A stretch of DNA of 64,000 nucleotides, from positions 57,869,901-57,933,900 of the forward strand of contig OY754465.1 in NCBI GenBank assembly GCA_963575645.1, written 5' to 3'. The notes beneath the pieces were generated by a model. The model saw nothing but the letters and a program-made list of their open reading frames with translations. It ran no database searches and was not told the DNA's origin. Below are positions 21,256 to 33,445 of this stretch, piece by piece (position 1 is the stretch's first letter; every line of letters begins with the position of its first letter). The stretch is from Xanthostigma xanthostigma (taxonomy: Eukaryota; Arthropoda; Insecta; Raphidioptera; Raphidiidae). The translations under genes and the position numbers were made by a program.

Positions 21256-21975
21256 TAACTTCCCGCTATTTTCGAGTTCAAAACGCTCAAAAATATATCA
21301 AATATAGCAAGAAGTTTATTTTTTAGCTCTTCGAGCTCAAAAAAAAAAACACTTTGTTACGAAATTTTCGTTCACGATATCTCATGAACAAATGAGCCGA
21401 TTTTGATGCGGTTTGCTGCAATCGACGCAGTTTTTTTAACCTAAAAAAGTAAATTATTACAAAAAAATCGATTTGATAAGAATTTTACGAGTAATTTTAA
21501 AAAATTACTTTTTTCCTAATTTTTCGTTCACGTTATCTCATGAACAAATGAACCAATTTTGATATGGTTTGCGGCGATCGACGCAGTTTTTTTAGCTTAA
21601 GAAAGTAATTTATTACAAAAAAATCAATCTGATAACAATTTTAAGAGTCATTTTAAAAAAACACTTTTTTACGATTTTTTCGTTCACGGTTTCTCGTGAA
21701 CAAATGAACCGATTTTGATGCGGTTTGCGGAAATCGACGCAGTTTGTTAAGGAGAAGAGCTGATTAGTTTTTGGAATTAATCGGTTTAGTAGTTTAGAAA
21801 ATTTTTTACAAAAACAAATTTTTAAAAATTTTTGAAACTTGTTTTTTTAAGATTTCTCAAAATTTTTTGGGCCGAATCGTTTCAAATTTTCAGGAAGTCT
21901 AAGTTCACCAAGATCACGTCAGATGCCGCAAACCGCGTTTCAGTCGGACACTCCGTTCAAAAGATATAAAAGGTT

Positions 21976-22011
<36 letters not shown>

Positions 22012-22181
22012 CATACATACAGCCCTACGGACATCATCGCCAAAATAGTTTCAATAGCTTCCTAGGACCTCAAAACGTCGAGATCTGGCGAAAACTCGAT
22101 TTTCGAAAATCGGGGTGAAACCAATAACTTCCCGATTTTTGAAAAAAAAAATTTTTTTTTTTTTTTTAAAGCGGGAAGTTA
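21256..22181. mobile_element. TIR element (TAACTTCCCGCT) with three 155-bp tandem units
   Basis: Inverted 12-bp ends TAACTTCCCGCT and AGCGGGAAGTTA. Inside, three units starting at about 21365, 21521 and 21676 share TTCGTTCACG..CTCATGAACAAATGA and a GATCGACGCAGTTT block. A (CA)n run lies at about 21978-22013. Non-coding; class unknown. Confidence 0.65.
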
Positions 22182-24162
22182 AAAATAGTTTTTATACTAT
22201 CTCAATATTATATTAATTCCTTCGTTGATAACTTAACCCACAATAATGCATAATTCTTGCATAATGCATCATTAAGGAGTGCTTCTATAAGTATCAGGAA
22301 TTTTTAGAGATGGACAATGCACCCTAACATTGTATAGGTATATAATATTTTGTTCTCTTTTGACGTGTTTTTAACATTTTTTTGTATAACTAAAACCAAT
22401 AAATCTATCTATCTATCTATCTGCATTTCCCGAAACACATTATACAGGGATGTTTCTCAAGTAAAGTCAAAAATTTTATATGCGTCGTTTTTTCGTTTTG
22501 ATGTTTTCGTTACGCTGTTGAACAAATTATTCTTAGTGTAGTCAAGAAAAATAGACCCAAGTCTCAAAAAAATATGAGCAATAGCTTATTAGATTCGAAA
22601 AAATATTACGAAAAAGACGTTTTTATTTATTTTTTTCGCCGACAAAAATTACATTTGTTATTAACAAAAAACGAAAAGACAAATAAAAGCCCCTCATTTT
22701 TTTTTGCAATTACTCAAAAACTATAAGCGATAGCGGAAATTGAAAAAAAGATTCTTAAAGACGAGAAAATTTCCAATAATAAAGTCCCACTCCCAAAACC
22801 GTATCTCTAGTATTTATAGTTTTAATTTAACGTTGAAAAAAAGGTTCCGCGCGGCCGTTTCAACTCGAGCGCCAGGCACTGTTTATAGAGTACAATACAC
22901 AAAATAATTTTTTTATAGTATTAAATAACAATTTAAAAATTGGAAAAAAACTATGGTGTCATCTTGACACTTAAAATATTAAGTTCCGTTGAAAATTTTT
23001 TAAAATTTATTTTTATAAAAGTGAGACTATTGTTAACTAAATAATTTTTTTTTTTCGAAAAACCTTCTCGATTGAAAACAAGAAAAGATGTTTAAATAAT
23101 TGGCTTATAAATGTTTTGCTTCATGAAGCCCTTTTTATCTCGCTAAACATAGCTAAAAACCTATTGGTTTTTAGGCTATGCGTTCATGGACACTTCTACT
23201 TGGTGACGTTGAAACTATAAAATAAAACCATTTTCGATCAATTTAACCGAGAACCAAATTCCATAAGGTTTGTGCGGGGCCCTCAAGATCACAATGTATG
23301 TATAATGTTTATCCGTAAACAACTGAATAATTTTCAGCGCCGAAGCACGCGTCCAACCTTAAAATCGATTTAAAAGTGTCAAACTTACGGATCATATCTT
23401 ATATAATATATAAAACGCACGTAATGGTATTGCATAACTTCCATATACGACTCTACAACATGCCATATGCCAATTTCGTATTTTATACAGTTACAATGAT
23501 TTGTTTAAAACGGACGATACTTTAGCCGTACGTTAATAATTATAAGACCTGTTCAATAAAGGTTAACAAATTCATACGCTTGTCATCTGTTCAGCCTTTT
23601 TTATATCGCTTTTTCATCATTTTTTTTAAACCGGCACCCGATGCTTCCACCATATTTACCCGTACTCCCACCATATGCTTTTAAAATTTTTTGGAAATTG
23701 ACACCAGAGCACGGTTGGCCTTACATGTTTGGTTATTTCAATTGCTAAAAATATGTACTAAATTGTTGTTAAAGTCTACCAAACTTAAAAATAGCCGAGA
23801 GTGTAGCGATGCCCTTGTTAGTATGGCGTTTAAATGATTCCTCTATTAAGTTAAGACTTTTTGGGCAGGTTTTTTGTCGGTTGGTCTGTACGTATGTACG
23901 TATGTACGTCACGACTCTACAGATCGCAATTTTGGTCGGATTGCTTTGGGTTATATTTTATTCACTTTGTTTAGTATCAGACCAGAACCCTATTTAAATT
24001 CACTAAAATGTGTTCAGTAGTTTAATTTTTATAAACAGTTTTATTTTATTATTTTTGATAGCTAATAGTTTGAAAAAACAATATAATAATTCCTGTGTAA
24101 ATACAGTTCAAATCCATAAAACAAGTGCTACACTTCTATATCGTAATAACACCGTAACGCAT
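22182..24162. other. Unassigned; short element ends only
   Basis: A possible LINE-type tail ends in AATAAATCTATCTATCT at about 22400-22422, and TA CAGGGATGTTTCTCAAGT at 22446 looks like a lone mariner-type end. No gene seen. Confidence 0.4.
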
Positions 24163-24236
24163 AGCAGCTTCGCAGCGTAATAGTTATGGTGTTGGACCCA
24201 CAAGGGCAAGGTCCTGGGTTCGATTCCATACGAAGT
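24163..24236 (+). repeat. tRNA-like SINE head
   Basis: Perfect B box GGTTCGATTCC about 40 nt after a degenerate A-box-like region (TAATAGTTATGGTG). Followed by an AT-rich tail without a defined end. Confidence 0.45.
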
Positions 24237-24940
24237 AATTGATTTTTATTTTTTTTTTCTATTCCACTTTATTCCAATTGATATTAATTATATATTTATA
24301 TTATGTATAGTTCTTATTTTTTTTTAATTTTTTCAAACTTAAAAAAATATTTTTTCAATTTTTAATTATTTATTTCTTTAAATTTTTAAATCTTTTTAAA
24401 TTTTTTAAGAATATTTTTTCAATTGTTTTTGTTTACATACAGTGGAAAACTTGCGGGATGTGCACTTTTGGTTTTGTCAACTATCTAATATATGTTTCCA
24501 AATACTATTAGTACCTACTGAACTTTTTAATTACTTATTTCGAATGTGCGAAATCAGTGCTTCGATTCTAATTAAAAAGTTAGGTTATTATGCTCGGAGA
24601 CAGTTGTTACAAAATATTTGATCCAGTCGTGAAATTAAATTATTTATTGATCTATACACGCGTCTCTTCTGTTTTGAAATTAACTCGTTGATGAGCGACG
24701 TCATACAAATGAATTGACTAGGATTGAATGTTTCCGACAGTTAGTGAACTCTGTCGGTGATTTAAATTACTATTTACAGTGATAAAATGGCCACCACGCC
24801 TACTTTTATTTGATGATGCACGTCAAACATGTTTATACAATATGTCTGTTTGCCAAACCTGGACACTAATTTGCAGTTCGTTTATTGTTGTCCTCCCACT
24901 TGCGGTCGGTACAATTTTCTTTCCACTTGCGGTCAGTCAA
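24237..24940. other. No gene or element recognised
   Basis: Very AT-rich sequence; nothing identified. Confidence 0.4.
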
Positions 24941-24942
24941 TA

Positions 24943-26124
24943 CAATGTAACCTCTTTATAACGTCCTTCGTTTTAACGAAAAACTTCCTATAACGTAGAA
25001 ATTTTTACAATTTGATTGGTTTACCTTAAAATCCATACATTAAGGAGGATGAGCCGTTTTACGAAGATAATGAAAAAAATCTAAAATAAGGTTTTTTTAA
25101 TAGATTTTTTTATGACAAAATTTTCTGTAAAAAATCCAAAATCATTAGGAGATTTATAAAGTTAAAAATTAAAAAAAAACTTTTACCTGTAGTCTTATGG
25201 AAAATATGTCAACCTAGGATGCAAACGGTACATTTTAATTTTTTGCAAATAACCAAATAATGTCAGCAGTTCCGAAAACTAACTATGTAAAGCATCGATG
25301 TCTTACGCATATTTTAATATTTTTTTCCAATTTAATTAGGAGACTTTTAATTAATAAAACAAATTATTAAACCTTAGCACTTTTCGATTATAGACTTTTA
25401 TTCTCGACTATTTTAACAATTTAACTGAATTTTTAACTTTTTAATGATTTAATTTTAATTTTTATTACTTCTAATTTCTTTTTTTAATTATTTACTGCAA
25501 AAAATATGTAAAATACAGATATTTACATGAATTTATTTTTTCTAACCTAACTTTGTACAAAAAATTCAAAAGTTAGTCCAGTAAGTAAAATACTGAAATA
25601 ATTAATTAATATTATAAAAAATTATTTATTTATGCCTTTATGACAATAATTTATTAGTATCATCGCTTATAACCTTTTGTAAAAATTTATTATGGAAAAG
25701 TTCCCATTTAGAATTCGACTTACTTTTGATTGGGACTGTAACGCATCAACCTCCTTAATACCCTCTTTAAAGCGCAACAGCCATTCTCTCTTACGAAGAA
25801 ATATGTTCATATTTAGGCGTCAGCAAATGTTTACAGACAAGAGGACAATTCTGAACCATCACCAACTATTCAACAAGCACTTGATGCCGCCAAACTTATC
25901 GAAAAATTCCTATTGTTTAATGAAGATGATTCCACCACATCCCAAGTCATGCATAAGATACTTAATAAAATACAAAACAAATATTGGCATAGCAAGAAAC
26001 GTCAGACTATAATATGTTTTAGAATAAATTAATTAGGTGAAATTTGGCTATTTTTCTTTCTTCCCTCCTTATAACGAAAAAAAATGCTCGGTCCCTTGAG
26101 ATTCGTTATAAAGAGGTTACACTG
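24943..26124 (+). mobile_element. Pogo/Tigger-type DNA transposon, decayed
   Basis: A 1182-bp unit with inverted ends CAATGTAACCTCTTTATAAC and the complement of GTTATAAAGAGGTTACACTG, each flanked by TA. A transposase C-terminal remnant is on the plus strand near the right end. It also contains the block shared with 17398-17512. Confidence 0.75.
25817..26031 (+). pseudogene. Tigger-like transposase C-terminal remnant
   Basis: Reading from 25817 gives about 71 codons to the TAA at 26029-26031, with an acidic PTIQQALDAAKLIEKFLLF..ED stretch and an ILNKIQNKYWHSKKR tail. This resembles the acidic C-terminal region of pogo/Tigger transposases, judged from memory. A TAG lies directly upstream in this frame (25814-25816), and no DDE core survives. 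Confidence 0.45.
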
Positions 26125-26126
26125 TA

Positions 26127-26560
26127 TATACTAGATATACCTATATAAAAACACGCACGTATTTGAATGCAACGTTGTGTCAAAATTTCATAGCAGTCGG
26201 TGAACAAACGAACTTAACATATCTTAGGAAAAATGCGCGCATTTACACGAAAAGCCTCGTGGAAAATAAGTAGATTATCGTCTTTATCTTTAATTCTTCA
26301 TATTATTTTAAGGTTAAATGCAATTCGTGCAGAACAGCATGTCTAGAATAGCTTAATGTCGTTAAGTGAGCTATGACGTAAGTAGGGAATATGGTGTACA
26401 GGAATACAAATTGTATACAATTGAGCTTATAGCAATAAGTAAGTAAGTAGAGACGGATTATGCTGGGAAAGTAAGCGTTTGAGAAAGATGAACAATCGTA
26501 ACACAACAGCAGGACATCTTGGTACGGATTTTTGTGCTAGTAATTTGAAAGCAAAATAAA
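26127..26560. other. No gene or element recognised
   Basis: Unassigned sequence. Confidence 0.4.
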
Positions 26561-26700
26561 GACCGCTCCACACGAGGATGGAAGTGACGTCACTGCGGGC
26601 TCGCGTGCTTGATTACAAATTGGATTGTGTCTCTGCTTGTTTTGAGCGTAAGCCAATCAGAATACAGTATCTTGTCACGTGGGCGTAGTTACTAAAATTG
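26561..26700. mobile_element. TTAA MITE, partial copy D
   Basis: Left end GACCGCTCCACACGAGGATG and the following subterminal region match 36382 onward; the right half is missing. Confidence 0.6.
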
Positions 26701-27809
26701 CGTTAGTTGACAGGGCGAAATTTCATGCTGCTGTTAAAATATATTGTTTTGTTAAGGTAGGTGGCATACGACCACGGCTATTTCCTTGTTTCATACTTTT
26801 TAGACCGTGATTTTTCAGTAGTCGGGTTTTAGTTTTTTAACTTTTTTTTGGTGTTACGATTAGACAGAAAACTGTGTCGTTTCATGAACTTTGCAATCGG
26901 TAAGTCGACGGATGGTACCCGATTGTATGTGGTGTATTAATGCACATATGTAGGTACTACCAACTCTGTAAAGAAGAAACTAGACAAGTTTTTCTTGACT
27001 ACATGCAGACAAGACCGGATACCTTATCCTAGATGTTGGTGACATTGCATGTTATCACAACAGCATATAGCTCTTTACTTAGTGACAGCGTATATTATTT
27101 TGCCAGTCGGTTTTTCTTGTAAAATAAAGAAAAACACAACCCTTCCTCTTCCGATACTTCTTCTGCTTCTTCTTTACTTCTGTACATGTCAATATATTTC
27201 AGTTAAATTAAAGTTTTCTTCGGTTTGTCTTATTAGTTCCTTAAAACACGCAAGAAACTGTATTTGTTATTTTTGTTGATTTTTTTTAAATTTTGTTTGG
27301 AAATTCTGTTATCTGTCCTCGTAAAGTATTTTTGCACAGACCTCCTCTAAAATAGCTGCTTGTATGTGTAGTATTAGTTACCCCCTTACCCCTCTATTCC
27401 TAGTATTGCATTCCGTTTGTCTGTCTGTCCAGACTCTTGGGTATTTCATGTTGACCTAAAGCATTGATGGAGAACCTTTTTGAGAAGTGGGTCAAATTTT
27501 GTTAATTATTTTTTTAGTACTAGCTCGTGGGCCACTAAGTCAGTGGCGTTACTTGGAAAAGGAGAGGGGGGATGGTTTACTATTTTTTTTTAGTTGGAAA
27601 CTTTTTTTGGACGACACACGACGTTTTACGACCATGCTGGATTCCGCGTGTGTTTTTTCTGTAAGCATGATGATTTTGCAAAAGTTTCGAAAGATTTCGG
27701 TTTTCGTCAAAAATCGCATTTTTTAAAGGGGTATGCCTTGAAAAAAATGCAAAAATCGAATTCTTTAATACATATACTATTGAAATTGAAAATGCTTACA
27801 GAAAAAATT
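26701..27809. other. No gene or element recognised
   Basis: Unassigned. GGAGAACCTTTTTGAGAAG near 27470 may be a lone hAT-type end. Confidence 0.4.
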
Positions 27810-27969
27810 ACGCTGAATTTAATGAGCGTAAGCAAACGTCTGTATCTCTTTTAGTTTGGAAACTACGGCCATTCGAAAGTTTTATATGAATTTCTGAAAA
27901 CTATAAACGCAAATAACTTCTAAACCAAAAGACATAAGACGTTTGTTTGTGCTCATTGGATTCAGCGTG
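27810..27969. repeat. Foldback unit (CGCTGAAT..ATTCAGCG)
   Basis: Outer arms ACGCTGAATTTAATGAGCGT and the complement of GCTCATTGGATTCAGCGTG. The same design recurs at 63638-63781. Confidence 0.6.
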
Positions 27970-28806
27970 TTTTTTTCTATAAGCTTGATGATTTTGCCAT
28001 AGTTCTGATTGATTTCGGTTTTCGTCAAAAAGTATACAAATAAACACGTGGGCCATTGTGGGACAGTGTCTGACCCGTTTATGCAGCACAATTTGAGAAC
28101 TCTCGCATACAACTAGGCTATCAGATATTGTATCGCACTTGGCTCTTTTTCACATTCTATTTTTGGTGGGATTGTTTAAGTAGATCATCTGTCTAGTGAT
28201 GTGTCTACATGACTCTTTATTGGGAGCTGGCTCCGTGCGCTCCGCTCACTAAAAAGAGTCGCTCAGAGCGAGTCGTTCTAAGGAGTGACACTAGACAGTA
28301 CGCACTACACAGACTGCAGAGGTGTGAACTGTCATCATATAATATATGCTCAGGAGTTATGTAGCATTGCACAGCACAATACACACTCAGCTCTGAGCTC
28401 ATTTTAATATGATTCTGATCTTATATTATTCGCATTTAGGATAAACTATAAAAGCTTAACTATAAAAGCTTAACAATAATAATGTTTATTGTTAAAATAT
28501 TATATCTTTGTCAACGACGTCAATGTGAATGGCTTAAGTCACTGTAAGCTTAGTACTATTACACTTACGGTGTGTCATTCAACATTGAATGATTCTGCAA
28601 AGATAACTCCGTACGTGCAAAATTCACTAGTGCATCTGTGGCCTGTGCTGTGTGCGCTCTGTAAATGTGCGAATGCAACAGTACAGAACAGCTCAGCACA
28701 GAGCAAAGGCGCTCGGAGTGAGTCGTTCACAAAAAAAAAGAGCTACTCGCTCCGCTCCGAGAAAGGAGTCGTTCATTATCAACGACTAGCTCAGGAGCAT
28801 CACTAC

Positions 28807-29328
28807 TAGTGATGTGCCGGATATCCGTATCCGCGGATATCCGAGGGAGAAGAAAGATCCGTATCCGTATCCGTTAGTTTTTCGCGGATCTTTTACCATA
28901 TTAATTTTCAATTCATAGATGACATTTTTTATATATAGGGATTAGGTAGTAATGAAAACCTATTAAATTCCATTCAGATTATTTTTTATTTTTTTAAATC
29001 GTATTTGGCACCTTTATATTGCAAACATTTATCGTAGTGAGTACCATACTAATAGTACATAACTCAAAGGTACTAAATCAACTATCTTTATAATGAGATA
29101 TTGCACATCTATCTTTGGAAAGAGACAATCTGTTATGAGAGTTAACTCTTAAAGAGGTCAATAGCTTTTTCCCATAACAGATAGTCTCTTTCCAAAGGTC
29201 GATGTGCAATATTTACCGCCGCGTACTCTAAGAAAGTTAAGATCCGTATCCGCGGATCTTGAAACCAAAAATCCGTATTCAGATCCGTATCCGCAGATAT
29301 ACATTTTTAACGATCCGGCACATCACTA
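28807..29328. mobile_element. hAT-like MITE (ATCCGTATCCG type), inner copy
   Basis: Ends TAGTGATGTGCCGGAT and the complement of ATCCGGCACATCACTA. Exact 8-bp target duplication ATCACTAC at 28799-28806 and 29329-29336, 522 bp. Multiple GATCCGTATCCG motifs lie near both ends. A long hairpin occupies 29098-29212. A second full copy is at 56955-57497. Confidence 0.9.
29098..29212. repeat. Internal 40-bp-arm hairpin of the hAT MITE
   Basis: ATATTGCACATCTATCTTTG.. and its near-complement ..GATGTGCAATAT enclose a short loop with GAGAGTTAACTCTTAAAG. Conserved in the copy at about 57259-57373. Confidence 0.8.
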
Positions 29329-29343
29329 ATCACTACATCTGTC

Positions 29344-30028
29344 TCGCGAATTGGGCGATCCACCGATCCCCTTGGTTGTAAAAAAATTAAGAGATTAGAT
29401 TCGTGTTTGCTGTATTTTATAAACCTCTCAACCCTGAACTAAATGCCCGTATATATACAAATAGTTCAAACAAGGCGAGGACATGTATTCAATTAAGTGG
29501 CAGTACAGTGTCGACGCAGTCTCAAGGGCCGTGATTTTAGTCACTGCCACCTTTTTTCGTCCCCGTCAGCTCAGTTGGCGTCGCCCCATCTCTAAGTATC
29601 TCATTCCTCTTGACGAAAGTATTAGTTTAGTCTTGAAGCCGAGTAAGTAAAGCAGTTAACACAGAAGTGTCACTAGCAGAAGCGCTTGAAAAAGTATAGT
29701 TCTCGTTTACTTAATTCTCGGCTAACCTCTTCTCGTAGCATTTTTATTTTTACACTCTCCCTTATGCCTACTTGCTCCTTGTTCGAACTGACAATAAGTA
29801 GGTAATTTGTGAATGAATTATAAGAACAAAGACTTTGATAAGAAAAATGACAAAGAATGATCGTTGTTAACACGTTTCCTTTTGTTCGGAAATTTGTCTT
29901 TTTAAAAAAAATTCAGCCAATGAGGATGGGCACTGCCAAACTTGACCGCTAGAGGCGCCAGCTATATAACCACCTCGATTTGTGGACTATTCATATAGTA
30001 CTGGTGTACAAAATCAGTTTATGTAAAA
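29344..30028. other. No gene or element recognised
   Basis: Unassigned sequence. Confidence 0.4.
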
Positions 30029-30751
30029 CTAGCGGTCCCGCCCAGTTTCACCCGGGTGCAAAAGAACGAATGGGGAAGGAAGGGACATGAGTACGCACAT
30101 TCATCTTAGTTTACCGAGATGAATGTTGTGTCCAAACTTCATAATGATCGGCGTTACCGTTCAAAAGTTTTTGTTGTTAAATTTCTTTTAATATAATAAT
30201 AAATATTTATTATATTAAAAGAAATTTAATTTAATTGAAAACACTAGGAAAATTGTTTTTATATATAGGTGCCTATAGTTGTAACAATTTTCAAATGAGC
30301 TATTAATTAGATTTATTAAATTTTAATTAGTCGTAATAAAATTGAAATGTAAACCTTAGAAGAAAGCAATGAAGAAAATAAAAAACAACTAAAAATATAT
30401 CCGCCGACGTGGGGTTAAACCCTAGACCCTGGCATTAAGAGTCTTACACTCTACCGACTGAGCTATCCGGGCTTGTACCTTGACGCGCTAATATTGCAGT
30501 ATTTAGTTAAGGCATTTCACCTGATAATATTTGTCGGATGGACTAATTTTAAGACACATCTTGCAACATTTTTCATTTATGTTCCGCTCCAATTAGTCGT
30601 AGCGTAATATTATATAGCCTATAGCCTTCCTCGATAAATGGGCTATCCAACAAAAAAAAATTTTTTTAATTCGAGCCAGTAGTTTCTGAGATAAGCGGGT
30701 TCAAACAAACAAACAAACTCTTCAGCTTTATATGTTAGTATAGACTATAGA
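30029..30751 (-). mobile_element. Non-autonomous Helitron with tRNA-Lys-like sequence, copy H3
   Basis: The minus strand starts TCTATAGTCTATACTAACAT and ends GGGACCGCTAG then T. Longer than H1 and H2 because of extra AT-rich sequence, including a palindrome at about 30179-30228 (arms AAATTTCTTTTAATATAATA). Confidence 0.75.
30401..30472 (-). pseudogene. tRNA-Lys(CTT)-like sequence inside Helitron H3
   Basis: The minus strand begins GCCCGGATAGCTCAGTCGG and keeps the Lys anticodon loop CTCTTAA (CTT at 30439-30437). The T arm (GGGTTTAACCCC) and acceptor 3' strand have mutations. It is closer to the parent tRNA at the anticodon than H1 and H2 are. Confidence 0.75.
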
Positions 30752-30984
30752 TAATAAATCATTGACAATGGCGATATGTTGTGCGTTTATATGAGTGTTT
30801 GCTCGGTCGGGCGGCATTCGGCGTGATCAGCCGTCAAAAATGATTACTATGTGATCTAACAAGAGGGAACTACGTACCAAAGTATAACGTATGTTGTTCC
30901 ATGGCACCGCAATCACGACAGTCGCTCCAACCGAGTAGCCGACATAACGTCCGATCGAGTGTTTGCTCGGTCGCAATCAGCGAT

Positions 30985-31411
30985 AAAAAATTGGTTGTCT
31001 GTAAAGTCGGTTTACGGACGATAGTTTTACGTGATAACGTATTCCGCTTGAATAGGTATCATATTTAATAATACATAACCTAAATTTTAGTAGCTGTCAA
31101 ACTATATTTTTACCGACTAATAATTTGATCAACCAAAGCAAAATACATATTTTTAAGCAATTATAAAAGACATTTAAAAGAATGTATATATATTATATAT
31201 TTGTTAACAAACCGTATAATTTATCTGGCCATCTGTCAGATGTAGCTTTCGCTGGAACAGCCGAAAAGGATGTTGAACGCACACTACTCTCTGACGTCAC
31301 GTGAGAAGAGAGAGACTATCGCTTATATCGCGCTCTCGCTTGCGGAACGTTACTCTTTTTCGTGCGTGCAGCCGGTGTTTCATCAATTTATAAGACGTTA
31401 TCACGTCAAAA
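30985..31411 (+). repeat. Repeat family R, copy 2
   Basis: Same ends as 19213-19437, with a longer interior including AACAAACCGTATAATTTATC and a GACGTCACGTGAGAAGAGAG block shared with 40307-41170. Confidence 0.75.
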
Positions 31412-31932
31412 ATTACGATGATTTTTCACTGTGATTTTTATGGAACTGGAATAACAGTCACCGTGGTCACATAGTAACGACTTTTCCCAATTATTTTAAA
31501 CATACTTTTCTGCATCGGATACGGTCGTTTTTATTTAACTTTCACAAAAACTGCCATCGTTTTTTCAGAAAAAAGTCTTTGTAGGTACCTACTAGAAAAA
31601 TAAATCCATAAATTATTCGTCCGATTCTTACGGACCTTTTATCAATTTATCATCTTAGATTGAAAGAAAAATAAAAAAAAAAAACTTCTCATCGAATCAC
31701 TTCACAAGTATCAGGGGATTACACTGATATATCACATAAACAGAAATATAATATCTGTTACCATAGAAACCGCTGGACCCCGACGAGCGCATCTCTGCAG
31801 GTGAATAATGTACACAGAGTGCATGCTGTTCCAATGTTTAGAAATAATATCATTTTTACTAGCTAGTACCCGCGACTCTGTTCGCATTAATATCAATTGT
31901 AACACAAACCCCAACATACCATGAAAATAGTA
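31412..31932. other. Unassigned, with a Helitron-type 3' end on the minus strand
   Basis: 31860-31885 reads CTAGCTAGTACCCGCGACTC on plus, the complement of a Helitron-like hairpin plus CTAG terminus. The rest shows nothing. Confidence 0.4.
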
Positions 31933-32513
31933 CAGTGGATATAAATACCAATCCTTATTTCCAACCCCTACGCAGGAGTAGGGGTGACTTTGATATTTTT
32001 TATAGGAACACCTATTTTTTGTCACAAATTATGATTTTTCGAGAAAAAATATGCAACATTTGTCTGAATCATTTTTTTACCCGTTGCCTCTCTCAACCCC
32101 AAAAATCGATTTCTCGAAACTCTATTAAATATTTATGCCTAATCAGCGCAGAAAATTACGAAAGGTAAAAGTTGTTTGGTTTGGAATGGGTCATCGATTA
32201 AACATAAAAAACCACCGCTTCATGCGCGGGGGTTTTTTGACATGCATTTTAGGGGTTGAGGGAGACATCGGGTAAAAAAATGTTTCAGACAAATGCTGCG
32301 TATTTTTTCTCGAAAGATCATAATTTGTGATAAAAAATAGGTGTTCTTATTAAAAATGTCAAAATCACCCTCATCCCTGCGCAGGAATTGGGGGTGGTAT
32401 TTTTCTCCAAACGATGTCCCCCTTCCAACAATTGACTTTTGTCTGAAACTTTTTTTCCGAAAATGTTGCCCTGTCTCAATAATTTCCCATATAGATTAAA
32501 ATGGATCACCCGG
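31933..32513. mobile_element. Mariner-type foldback MITE
   Basis: TA then CAGTGGATATAAA at left; ATGGATCACCCGG then TA at right. Inverted halves around about 32175 share ATTATGATTTTTCGAGAAAA-type blocks. Related by its right end to 14916-15676. Confidence 0.65.
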
Positions 32514-32703
32514 TATAACCATAAACTTATTCAAGATATCTAGCAACCACTATAATTATTTCAGTCAATCACCGCGAAGGATAAATTGTCTGCAGCTTGT
32601 CGTTTAAAATGCATATGATTTAAAAAAAATCTGTCTAGAAAATGATTAGCAAAAATTCGACATAAGCACTGTTGCATTTTGGCCACAAACAATATTAATA
32701 AAT
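32514..32703. other. No gene or element recognised
   Basis: Unassigned AT-rich sequence. Confidence 0.4.
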
Positions 32704-32900
32704 AAAATTATCGACCAATTTTTCAGACAAATATATTAACAAAAAATATAAAAATTCAATACATTAACATTTCGGTCCAGATTTGGATCTTCTTCAGAAA
32801 CGTTAATGTATTGAATTTATATATTTTTTGTTAATATAGTTCTCTGAAAAATTGGTCGATAATTTTATTTATTGAAGAGTTCGAATCAGACAGTAATCAA
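32704..32900. mobile_element. Penelope-like foldback with hammerhead-like core at its centre
   Basis: Arms of about 65 bp share ATTATCGACCAATTTTTCAG and AATACATTAAC blocks with their complements. The non-palindromic centre is the ribozyme-like core. The same arms without the core form 38714-38851. Confidence 0.65.
32770..32797 (-). ncRNA. Hammerhead-like ribozyme core
   Basis: The minus strand has CTGAAGA, stem II GATCC/GGACC (one mismatch) closing AAATCT, GAAA, then a minimal stem III AT/GT with loop GTTAAT, and A at the expected cleavage position. Stem I could form between the surrounding arms only with an offset. Confidence 0.5.
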
Positions 32901-33208
32901 AGATTTGAATAATATTAATATCATTTAAATTTCTTAGTTTTGTTACAAAGAAATAGTGAAGTAATTTAAATATTCTATTTTGAGGTTATAAACCTCAATT
33001 TCAATAACTGCTCCAGTCCCCCATCCGTTATTTGCCATTGTCATCAATATTGAATGAAATGAGTAGATCTAATAATCTGAATAGTATATTATCTGTCATA
33101 GCTTTAATATAATATGTATACGCTTGCATAATATATTTCAAATATACTGTGTGTCGTTAGAACAGTGAAACAATGAAACGTAACGAACGCGTATTATATG
33201 GCACTATT
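32901..33208. other. No gene or element recognised
   Basis: Unassigned AT-rich sequence. Confidence 0.4.
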
Positions 33209-33441
33209 CTGCCCTAAAAAGGCAAAGGGCAGTAAGTGAGTAAGTAAAAATGAGTTCATACTGAAACCAACGACAGCAGTAAGTGCTGCAGCAATAATTT
33301 TATTGTCTTTAAAAAAACTGTTTCCCCTATGTTTTGGTTTCCATAATCTAAAATTCTGGACGGTCAATACATTTTTAGTAAATCTTGATTTACTCAAATT
33401 CATAAGTTGGTCACTTACTGCCTTTTGCCTTTTTACGACAG
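33209..33441. mobile_element. CTGCC-TIR MITE, copy 1
   Basis: About 30-bp inverted ends, CTGCCCTAAAAAGGCAAAGG at left and the complement of CTGCCTTTTGCCTTTTTACG at right. Exact 4-bp duplication TATT. 233 bp, non-coding. Confidence 0.85.
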
Positions 33442-33445
33442 TATT

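Larger units (their letters stand above)
28194..29343. mobile_element. hAT-like MITE split by a second hAT-like MITE
   Basis: The outer element runs 28194-28805: TAGTGATGTGTC at the left, GCATCACTA at the right. The target duplication CATCTGTC is at 28186-28193 and is restored at the right (28806 in part, 29336-29343) once the inner element is removed. Rich in GAGTCGTTC and GCTCCG-type subterminal motifs. A second copy of its right half is at 59755-60055. Confidence 0.85.
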
